From: Planctomycetota bacterium
GTDB taxonomy: Bacteria > Planctomycetota > Planctomycetia > Pirellulales > Thermoguttaceae
Length of the DNA stretch: 15,307 bases
Direction of reading: 5' to 3'
NCBI GenBank assembly: GCA_021784975.1
Contig: JAJYGU010000431.1
Coordinates: 1 to 15,307 of the forward strand
Shown here one piece after another: positions 1 to 6,257 of this stretch. Numbering within the stretch: position 1 is the stretch's first letter; the number at the start of each line of letters is the position of its first letter. The notes under the pieces were generated by a model. The model had not been told where the DNA came from and did no database searches. It saw only the letters and a list, made by a program, of their open reading frames with translations. The position numbers and the translations under genes were made by a program.

Positions 1-83
1 TTACCAAAGTAACCGGCTGCGGTTGGCCGATAATTCCCTCTATTCCTCCCGGCACATCTTTCATCAATACCATCCGAATTCCC

Positions 84-165
84 AGGGGGGGACACAGTCC
101 GGGCTTGGCCGTTCAGCGGCCGCCCGGACTGTTGCGTTTCTTGGGTCCCCATGGGACTGTCCCCC
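84..165. repeat. Family-3 palindromic repeat (GGGGACAGTCCC type) upstream of the first gene
   Basis: The outer arms are a G-run followed by GACACAGTCC (left) and TGGGACTGTCCCCC at 152-165 (right), which are near inverted repeats. Inside lies a strong hairpin: CAGTCCGGGC at 95-104 pairs perfectly with GCCCGGACTG at 122-131, and GGCCG (107-111) pairs with CGGCC (117-121) around a 5-nt loop. Related arms occur at 4459-4510 and 8140-8214. No T-run follows the hairpin, so an intrinsic terminator for an upstream gene is not supported. The rest of 1-242 holds no gene and no convincing promoter that I can see. Confidence 0.6.
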
Positions 166-230
166 CTGCCGCCCGGTGTGATAGAGTATTTTCAAGCGGT
201 AAAAGGCCGATCGTGCGCACCGAAGGAGAC

Positions 231-236
231 AAGGGG
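231..236 (+). promoter_or_regulatory. Ribosome binding site deciding the start at 243
   Basis: AAGGGG ends 6 nt before the ATG at 243, and a second purine-rich AAGGAG lies at 223-228. This supports starting at 243 rather than at 105. The 46 codons upstream of 243 run through the repeat hairpin and have no protein-like character. Confidence 0.6.
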
Positions 237-242
237 CATACC

Positions 243-2057
243 ATGGAAAACGACACGCTCCGCAAAGACTCTTCCACCGACCTCGCCCTTCTCACCCGCC
301 GGCGTCGTGCCATCCCCTTGTGGGTTTGGATGGTATTGGCCGTCAATGGCCTGCTGGTGGCCGGGCTCTGGACAACCAATGTGGTCGACGACCGCGCGGT
401 GGTGAACGTGGCTACCATGTTCATTGGCCTGTTGACGGTCATTATTCTCGTGATCTGGTTCGCCTTCTTGAGCCGCTTCCGGCGGCGGACGCGGATGCTG
501 GCCCTGGTCGGCTGCGGGCTGGGGGCGGCCGCCTTCTTTGCCCTCTTCCGCCTCGACCGCCTCAGCGGCTCGATGGTGCCGGCGTTCAGCTTTCGTTACG
601 CCAAGAAGCCCGACGAGCTGCTGCGGCAGCTTCCCAACCTACCAGCGGCCGGCGGGCAGGTAGCCGTCGATCTGCACACCACCGGGAAGTACGATTTTCC
701 GCAGTTCCTCGGCCCCTCGCGGGCGGAGGCGGTCGAGGGGGTCCGGCTCGCACGCGATTGGGTGGCCCGGCCGCCGCGGCTGCTGTGGCGGCAACCGATC
801 GGCGCCGGCTGGTCGGCCTTCTCGGTGGTCAACGGTCACGCCGTCACCATGGAGCAGCGGGGCGCGGAAGAGATGGTCACCTGCTACAACGTAAAGACAG
901 GGCAATTGGAGTGGGCCCACTCCCATCCTGCACGTTTCGAGACCACCATTGCCGGCATCGGACCCCGCAGCACGCCGACCATCGATGAAGGGATGGTCTA
1001 CGCCTTGGGCGCCACTGGTTGCCTCATGTGTTTAGACGGGGCCAACGGGCAGGTCCGCTGGGAAAAAGACCTGCGCGAGGAGTTGGGCATCACCGGCGAC
1101 GAAGATGCCGCAGCGGTGCCGCACGGGCGGTCGGGCTCGCCGCTGATTGTCGGCGACCTGTTGATTGTGCCCGGCGGCGGCCGTCGCGACGGGCCGCTGG
1201 TCTCGCTGATCGCCTTCCACAAGCAGGACGGCAAAGTGATTTGGAAGGGCGGAGACCGCCAGATCAGTTACAGTTCGCCGGCCATGGCCACGCTGGGCGG
1301 CGTCGAGCAGGTATTGATCCTCAACCAGGACTACGCCGATGGCTACCATCTGAAGTCCGGCAAGTTGCTCTGGGAATATTCCTGGCCGGGCAAGAGCGGC
1401 GTCGATCCGAACGTGTCGCAGGCAGTGCCAGTGCCGCCCGACCGGGTGTTCCTCTCCAAGGCCTACGGCCGCGGGGCCGCCTTGTTGCGGCTGTCTGCAC
1501 ACGGCGGAGAGTTTTCTGCTGACGCAATCTGGACCAACCGCAAGGCCCTGCGAACTAAGTTCACCAATGTGACCATCAAAGACGGCTATGTCTATGGCCT
1601 GTCCGACGAGGTGCTGCAGTGCGTGGCCCTGGAGGACGGCCGGAGTGTGTGGAAGAAGGGCCACTACGGCAACGGCCAGGTCCTGCGAGTTGACGATTTA
1701 CTCTTGGTAATGAGCGAGGAGGGCGAAGTGGTGATGGTCCAGGCCACGCCCGACCGCCCGAACAACGTCTTGGGCCGCTTTCAGGCTCTCGAGGGCATGA
1801 CCTGGAACAACATCGCCCTTGCCGGGCGGTATCTTCTGGTCCGCAACGCCGAGCAGGCCGCCTGCTACGAACTGCCGCTGGAAGGCACGGCGCCTTTGGC
1901 TACCGCGGCTGATGTGAATCGTGCCTTGGGGTCCAAGCCCAAAAAAGAACCCGTTCCGACGATCCGCCTCGGAAATTGGACTGATCCACTGTTTCAGTCC
2001 GTGCTTGCGCAGGGGTGTTTTCTGAATCGCGGCACCAACGCCGAGCAGTCTTTGTAA
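243..2057 (+). CDS. Membrane-anchored PQQ-like beta-propeller protein (604 aa)
   Basis: The frame is open from 105, but the ATG at 243 has a good ribosome binding site, and the protein then starts with a short polar stretch followed by membrane segments at about residues 24-43, 55-76 and 84-102. A linker follows, with a FPQFLGPSR motif near residue 152 that resembles the WPxFRGP entry motif of planctomycete propellers. The remainder is beta-propeller with repeated 'DG..G...W' blades (e.g. CYNVKTGQLEW, CLDGANGQVRW, LEDGRSVWKK), as in BamB/PQQ-like domains. By family this is a structural or binding domain. I see no basis for PQQ-dependent dehydrogenase activity. It shares its three-helix plus propeller plan with the minus-strand protein at 6258-8123. 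Its 3' end overlaps the convergent redox gene by 64 bp. Function is unknown; a scaffold or sensor role on the outer face of the membrane is inference. Confidence 0.85.
   Translation: MENDTLRKDSSTDLALLTRRRRAIPLWVWMVLAVNGLLVAGLWTTNVVDDRAVVNVATMFIGLLTVIILVIWFAFLSRFRRRTRMLALVGCGLGAAAFFALFRLDRLSGSMVPAFSFRYAKKPDELLRQLPNLPAAGGQVAVDLHTTGKYDFPQFLGPSRAEAVEGVRLARDWVARPPRLLWRQPIGAGWSAFSVVNGHAVTMEQRGAEEMVTCYNVKTGQLEWAHSHPARFETTIAGIGPRSTPTIDEGMVYALGATGCLMCLDGANGQVRWEKDLREELGITGDEDAAAVPHGRSGSPLIVGDLLIVPGGGRRDGPLVSLIAFHKQDGKVIWKGGDRQISYSSPAMATLGGVEQVLILNQDYADGYHLKSGKLLWEYSWPGKSGVDPNVSQAVPVPPDRVFLSKAYGRGAALLRLSAHGGEFSADAIWTNRKALRTKFTNVTIKDGYVYGLSDEVLQCVALEDGRSVWKKGHYGNGQVLRVDDLLLVMSEEGEVVMVQATPDRPNNVLGRFQALEGMTWNNIALAGRYLLVRNAEQAACYELPLEGTAPLATAADVNRALGSKPKKEPVPTIRLGNWTDPLFQSVLAQGCFLNRGTNAEQSL
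1978..2000. terminator. Weak candidate bidirectional hairpin in the convergent overlap
   Basis: GGACTGA (1978-1984) and TCAGTCC (1994-2000) form a perfect 7-bp inverted repeat with a 9-nt loop. It lies where the two convergent genes overlap and includes the minus-strand stop codon. On the minus strand it is followed by AATTT, only a poor U-tract. It is the only hairpin I noticed at this junction, so it may contribute to termination, but the evidence is thin. Confidence 0.25.
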
Positions 2058-3811
2058 GCCAGCGCGGCTGTCGGGCAGGCGGCTACGCAGGCGGTCGCCG
2101 CTCTTGAAAGGGCTTCGGCCACCGAACGGTCGAACGGCGCCGAGACTCGCACGTCGAAGCCGCGGCCCACGAAGGTCAGGCCCAGCGGCTCACCGGCCGC
2201 GGCCGCAATCTGGATGCACAACCCGCAGTCGATGCACTTGCCGGGCTCGTAGATCACCTCGGCGTGCCGGGCATCGACTTGAAACACGCGGCGGCGGGCT
2301 TCATAGCGGCGCGGATTGGCGTGGTACTTGATGGCGTGCTCGCGGAGCTTGCAGGTCCAGAGCCCGCGGCAATCGCAGTGCAGGCAGCGGGCTGCCTGTT
2401 GGCGGCCTTCGGCGAGGGAAAAGCCGAGAGCGATGCCGGTCTGGGGCGTGGGGCGTGGAGCGTGGGGTGTGTCGGATGAACTTGAAATGTCTTCGTCACT
2501 CTCCCTCACCCTAGCCCTCTCCCGGAGGGAGAGGGAACTGGCGTCTGCCCTCTCCTGATAGGAGAGGGGACCGATCGCGGCGAGTTGCAGAAGTTCACCG
2601 TGGGTCATGCGGCCGATCTTGGTACTGAACGGCCGCGGCCAGCCGGTGATTGGCTGACCGGACAGATATTGATGGATCGCCAGGGCAACCTCCTTGCCGT
2701 CGGCGACGCTGCGGACCACCAGGCTCTTGCCGCGGATCGCGTTGCCGGCGGCGAAGAGGGCGAAGGGCAGCGCTTCCAATTCAGCCCCGAGCCTGTCAGG
2801 TACGGGGGTACCTGACCTACTCGGCATGTCAGGCACAAGGGTGCCTGATCTGCTGGCCACGCCAACAGTGGCACCCATACGATAGGTTCGCGGGTCGACT
2901 TGGAGGCCGCGTTGGGAGACGGGCAGGCCGGCGGCGATCGCCTGTTCCTTCGCGGTGCGGCCGCACGCCCACAGTACAGCGTCAAAGCGATCTTGCAGCT
3001 CGGCGAGTTGCCCTAGTTCGATACGCACGCCAGCTCGCACTTCAATTCCCAGCCGGAGGATTGTCGCAATTTCCGCATCGAGGACCGCTGCCGGCAGGCT
3101 GTCTTGCTGGGGCTCGGAGCGCAGGCGGCCGCCGAGTTGGCGGTTCTCATCGAAAAGGGTGCAGGCGTGGCCGTATTGCCGCAAATAGTAGGCCGCGGCC
3201 AGCCCGCTTGGGCCGCCACCGATGATGGCCGCCCGCTTGCCGGACTCGGGGAGACATGTCGGAACATAGGGCTCGGCCGAGGCCAGATCGACATCGGCCG
3301 CCAATCGCTTCAAGAGGCAAATCGACACCGGCCCGTCGAGGTGGCCGCGGCGGCAGATCTTTTCGCACGGGGCCGGGCAGACGCGGCCTAGCACCGCCGG
3401 CAAGGCTATGTCACGCTTGATGGTGGCAATCGCCCCGCGCATTTCGCCCGCGGCAATCTGCCGCAGCATGGTGGGAATGTCCATTTCCGCCGGGCAGGCG
3501 AAATAGCACGGGGCCAGGCAATCGCCCAAATGGTCGCTCAACAAGAGTTCCAGCGCGGTGCGGCGGACCTGGTGGACCGCCTCGCTCTCGCTTTCCACTT
3601 CCATGCCGTCCACTGCGGCCGTGGCGCAGGAGGGCACCAGGCGGTGATCGCCGCCCACCCGGACCATGCACACCAGGCACGAGGTCGGCGGCTCGCATCC
3701 GTCACGGTGGCACAAGGTGGGAATCTCAATGCCCAGTTTGCGGGCGGCGTCGAGAATCGTCGCCCCCTCGGGCACTTCAACGTCGCGCTGGTCGATGGTT
3801 AGCTTGGGCAT
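1994..3811 (-). CDS. NuoG-type 2Fe-2S / GltD-like FAD / ferredoxin fusion protein (605 aa)
   Basis: Domains in order: an N-terminal [2Fe-2S] domain with C34, C45, C48 and C62 (as in NuoG/HoxU); a GltD-type N-terminal Fe-S region with C98, C102, C106, C145, C149 and C153; an FAD Rossmann motif GGGPSG at 198-203; a RCLHCDCR...CKLR cluster (C476, C479, C481, C487); and a C-terminal NuoG/HoxU-like ferredoxin with C526, C529, C532, C575 and C579, enough for one [4Fe-4S] cluster rather than two. The second Rossmann fold that binds NAD(P)H in GltD is missing: the text runs directly from AVLWACGRTA (278-287) to FALFAAGN (350-357). The usual GD motif reads GN. Repeat-derived insertions sit at about 319-341 and 415-455. 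The start lies 5 nt after the stop of the NuoEF fusion, so the two are almost certainly co-translated partners. A cytoplasmic flavin/Fe-S electron relay is inferred; the electron acceptor is unknown. Confidence 0.85.
   Translation of the reverse strand: MPKLTIDQRDVEVPEGATILDAARKLGIEIPTLCHRDGCEPPTSCLVCMVRVGGDHRLVPSCATAAVDGMEVESESEAVHQVRRTALELLLSDHLGDCLAPCYFACPAEMDIPTMLRQIAAGEMRGAIATIKRDIALPAVLGRVCPAPCEKICRRGHLDGPVSICLLKRLAADVDLASAEPYVPTCLPESGKRAAIIGGGPSGLAAAYYLRQYGHACTLFDENRQLGGRLRSEPQQDSLPAAVLDAEIATILRLGIEVRAGVRIELGQLAELQDRFDAVLWACGRTAKEQAIAAGLPVSQRGLQVDPRTYRMGATVGVASRSGTLVPDMPSRSGTPVPDRLGAELEALPFALFAAGNAIRGKSLVVRSVADGKEVALAIHQYLSGQPITGWPRPFSTKIGRMTHGELLQLAAIGPLSYQERADASSLSLRERARVRESDEDISSSSDTPHAPRPTPQTGIALGFSLAEGRQQAARCLHCDCRGLWTCKLREHAIKYHANPRRYEARRRVFQVDARHAEVIYEPGKCIDCGLCIQIAAAAGEPLGLTFVGRGFDVRVSAPFDRSVAEALSRAATACVAACPTAALAYKDCSALVPRFRKHPCASTD
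2443..2470. repeat. Four tandem 7-bp units (GGGGCGT-like)
   Basis: GGGGCGT, GGGGCGT, GGAGCGT and GGGGTGT follow each other exactly. The tract lies inside the flavoprotein gene and encodes a proline-rich stretch near residue 450. It sits directly beside the family-2 repeat at 2503-2571, so the two may have entered together. Confidence 0.7.
2503..2571. repeat. Family-2 repeat (CCCTCACCCTAGCCCTCTCCC type) inside the flavoprotein gene
   Basis: CCCTCACCCTAGCCCTCTCC is followed by GGAGGGAGAGGG and then a second palindrome CCCTCTCCTGATAGGAGAGGG. It encodes about residues 415-438 of the flavoprotein, including SLSLRERARV, and leaves the frame open. Related copies are at 9586-9640, 10957-10991 and 11028-11104. 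Confidence 0.8.
2795..2852. repeat. Two family-1 palindromes (GTCAGGCAC/GTGCCTGAC) inside the flavoprotein gene
   Basis: Unit 1 (2795-2820) is GTCAGGTAC...GTACCTGACCTAC. Unit 2 (2828-2852) is GTCAGGCAC...GTGCCTGATCTGC. They encode about residues 319-341, twice giving an SRSGT-x-VPD peptide, in the place where the NAD(P)H domain would normally precede the last FAD-binding segment. Reading frame is kept. Confidence 0.85.
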
Positions 3812-3816
3812 GGCGG

Positions 3817-6243
3817 TTATTCGATGACAATGGCTCCTTGCGGACAGACCTGGCGGCAGGTGTCGCAGCGGGTGCATTTTTCTTGATCGATCGCGTGTTT
3901 CACGTAGGGCGTCAAGGCGATGGCCTCGGCCGGGCAGTGTTGGGCGCAGAGCGTGCAGCCGATGCAGTCGTCGGTGACGCGGTAGTGGATTAGCGCCTTG
4001 CACCTGCCCGCCGGACAGCGGCCCGCCAGGTGGGCCTCATACTCGTGGCGGAAGTATTTGAGGGTGGAGAGGACCGGGTTGGGGGCGGTCCGTCCCAGTC
4101 CGCAAATGCTCCCGGCGCGGACGGTCTGGGCCAACATCTCCAGGTCGTCGAGGTCGCGGGGCTTGCCGTGGCCCTCGCAGATGCGATCGAAGATGTCGAG
4201 CATGCGTCGTGTGCCGATGCGGCAGAGCGTACACTTGCCGCAGGAATGGTCCTGGGTGAAGCGGAGGAAGTAGCGGGCGATATCCACCATGCAGTCGGCG
4301 TCGTCGAGCACCACCAGCCCGCCGGAACCCATGATCGCTCCGACCTGGGCCAGGGCCTCGAAGTCGATTGGGGTATCGGCCAGTTCGGCGGGCACACAGC
4401 CGCCGGAGGGGCCACCGATTTGGACTGCCTTGAAGCGCCGCTGCGGCTGGGGCGAAAAGGGGACAGTCCCATTTTCGCGGCTTCCTGCCGCGAAAATTGG
4501 GACAGTCTCCAGGCGGCTGGGGCTGCTCACCCCGCCGCCAATCTCTTCGACGATCTGGCGGACGGTCACGCCCATGGGGACTTCGATCAACCCGCCGCGG
4601 CGGACCTTGCCGGCCAGGGCAAATACCTTGGTGCCGGAACTGGTGGGCGTGCCCAGGCGGGCGAACTCGGCGGCCCCGTGCCGCAGAATCCAGGGCACCA
4701 GGGCGTAGGTCTCCACGTTGTTGATGAGCGTCGGCTTGCCCCACAGCCCCGATTCGGCCGGATAAGGCGGCCGCAAACGGGGCATGCCGCGGCGGCCTTC
4801 CAGCGACGCCAGCATGGCCGTCTCCTCGCCGCAGACGAATGCCCCGGCGCCTTCCTTGACGGCGATCTCGAAACCGAAGTCGCTGCCCAAGATCTGCTCG
4901 CCCAAGATGCCACGGCGGCGACACTGCTCAAGGGCCTCGCCAATGCGTTTCACCGCCAATGGATACTCGGCGCGGATGTAGAACAGGCCTTCATGGGCGC
5001 CGACGGCCAGGGCGGCGATGGTCATGCCTTCGATCACCCGATAGGGGAACGATTCCAGAATCATGCGGTCCATAAAAGCGCCGGGATCGCCCTCGTCGCC
5101 GTTGCAGATCACGTACTTCTCTTCGCCGTCGGCCGCCCGGACCTTGGCCCACTTGAGGCCGCTGGGAAACCCGGCACCGCCGCGGCCGCGCAGGCCGCTG
5201 GCGCGAATCTGCTCGATGATCCAATCCGGTCCTCCGCGCTCGATCGAGCGGCGGAGGGCGGCAAATCCCTCGTGCCGCAGATATTCGTCGAGGTCGGTGG
5301 GATCGAGCGCTCCGCAATGCTCGGTGGCCAGGTGCCGCTGCGGGCCGAGGAAGGCGCAAACGGGCGGGTCGCGGGTGTCGATGCCGTGGCGGATTGAGGG
5401 ATCGGCGATTTCGTCGCTCCACAGCCGGTCGAGCCAGCGCGAGGCGGCGTAACGCGCCCGCCGTAGGACTCCCTTTGGCTTGAAGTGCCGCAGGACGATC
5501 TCGGCCGCGTCGTCGGCCTGCACCTTCGAGAACAGCGTGCTGGACCCCGTCGGCGCAATCAACTCGACCAGCGGGGTTTGATGGCACATGCCGACGCAGC
5601 CCACTCGCTTCACCACCACCGGGGCACCCGACTCCTGCAAAACCTGCTGAATTGCCTGGTGCACCTTGCCGCTGCCCTGGGCGACGCAGCACGAGCCTAG
5701 TCCGATGCGAATCTCACCCAGCTCGCCGTCCGAGATCTTTCGCGTCCCGCCGGACAGCGTGCGGGGCTCCTGGCCATGATGAAGAAAATCGTCGAGCACG
5801 TTGGCAACCGAGGTGGGCGTGACGTGGCCATAGGTCGTGCCGTCGATCTGCACCACCGGGGCCAAAGTGCAGCAGCCCAAACAGGCGACCTTCTCAATGG
5901 TGAACCGCCCCTCGGCGTCCGTATCGCCTTCCGGGCCGATGCCCAGCCGCCGCTGGAAGGCGTCCTGGATCAACTCCGAGCCTTTCACGTGGCAGGCGGT
6001 GCCGTGGCAGATGTGGATAATGTGTTGGCCCACCGGCCGGTGGCGAAACTGCGTATAGAACGTGGCGACGCCGCTGATGGTCGCCGGGGTGATCTCGGTC
6101 AGGGCGCAGACCCGCTCCATCGCTTCCCGCGGCACGTAGCGGTAGTGCGATTGGATCGCCTGGAGGATCGGGATCGCGGCATCGCTGCCCCGGCCGAGCC
6201 GCTGGACGATCGCATCGACGGGGCGAAGATCGAGTTCCGACAT
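3817..6243 (-). CDS. NuoE-NuoF fusion NAD(P)H diaphorase with C-terminal 2x[4Fe-4S] (808 aa)
   Basis: The open frame extends to 6789, but the NuoE-like fold begins at MSELDLRPVD, so the ATG at 6243 was chosen; it lies 14 nt after the upstream stop. Domains: NuoE thioredoxin-like [2Fe-2S] with C79, C84, C121 and C125; a second thioredoxin-like domain with C185/C186, C216 and C220; NuoF with GRGGAGFP (353-360), NGDEGDPGAFMDR (381-393) and GAGAFVCGEET (465-475) for FMN/NADH; an SLBB region; a [4Fe-4S] site C668, C671, C674, C714; and two ferredoxin motifs, C760/763/766/770 and C790/793/796/800. The architecture matches the diaphorase subunits of NAD(P)-linked and bifurcating hydrogenases (HndA+HndC, HydC+HydB) fused into one chain. 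The expected reaction is NAD(P)H oxidation or NAD(P)+ reduction with electrons passing to or from the adjacent flavoprotein. No hydrogenase or formate dehydrogenase gene is nearby. A repeat-derived insert occupies about residues 574-604. Confidence 0.9.
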   Translation of the reverse strand: MSELDLRPVDAIVQRLGRGSDAAIPILQAIQSHYRYVPREAMERVCALTEITPATISGVATFYTQFRHRPVGQHIIHICHGTACHVKGSELIQDAFQRRLGIGPEGDTDAEGRFTIEKVACLGCCTLAPVVQIDGTTYGHVTPTSVANVLDDFLHHGQEPRTLSGGTRKISDGELGEIRIGLGSCCVAQGSGKVHQAIQQVLQESGAPVVVKRVGCVGMCHQTPLVELIAPTGSSTLFSKVQADDAAEIVLRHFKPKGVLRRARYAASRWLDRLWSDEIADPSIRHGIDTRDPPVCAFLGPQRHLATEHCGALDPTDLDEYLRHEGFAALRRSIERGGPDWIIEQIRASGLRGRGGAGFPSGLKWAKVRAADGEEKYVICNGDEGDPGAFMDRMILESFPYRVIEGMTIAALAVGAHEGLFYIRAEYPLAVKRIGEALEQCRRRGILGEQILGSDFGFEIAVKEGAGAFVCGEETAMLASLEGRRGMPRLRPPYPAESGLWGKPTLINNVETYALVPWILRHGAAEFARLGTPTSSGTKVFALAGKVRRGGLIEVPMGVTVRQIVEEIGGGVSSPSRLETVPIFAAGSRENGTVPFSPQPQRRFKAVQIGGPSGGCVPAELADTPIDFEALAQVGAIMGSGGLVVLDDADCMVDIARYFLRFTQDHSCGKCTLCRIGTRRMLDIFDRICEGHGKPRDLDDLEMLAQTVRAGSICGLGRTAPNPVLSTLKYFRHEYEAHLAGRCPAGRCKALIHYRVTDDCIGCTLCAQHCPAEAIALTPYVKHAIDQEKCTRCDTCRQVCPQGAIVIE
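4459..4510. repeat. Family-3 palindrome inside the NuoF SLBB region
   Basis: GGGGACAGTCCC is followed by ATTTTCGCGG (4471-4480), a 7-nt loop, CCGCGAAAAT (4488-4497) and GGGACAGTCTCC. The inner 10-bp arms pair perfectly. It encodes a peptide including FAAGSRENGTVPFS within the diaphorase without shifting the frame. Confidence 0.8.
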
Positions 6244-6257
6244 GACCGTTTGCTGGC

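Noticed and set aside
95..131. Intrinsic terminator
   Set aside because: The hairpin is strong but no T-tract follows it, and its arms belong to the family-3 repeat.
243..2057. PQQ-dependent dehydrogenase
   Set aside because: The blade pattern fits general PQQ-like/BamB propellers; I cannot see the active-site features of quinoprotein dehydrogenases.
4030..5397. 455-codon plus-strand open frame opposite the diaphorase gene
   Set aside because: It is antisense to a chain with complete NuoE/NuoF motifs, shows no recognisable domain, and long antisense frames are common in GC-rich DNA.
1994..6243. Complex I, hydrogenase or formate dehydrogenase operon
   Set aside because: NuoEF-like and NuoG-N-like parts exist, but no NuoBCD or membrane Nuo subunits, no NiFe or FeFe hydrogenase and no molybdopterin subunit are in the window.
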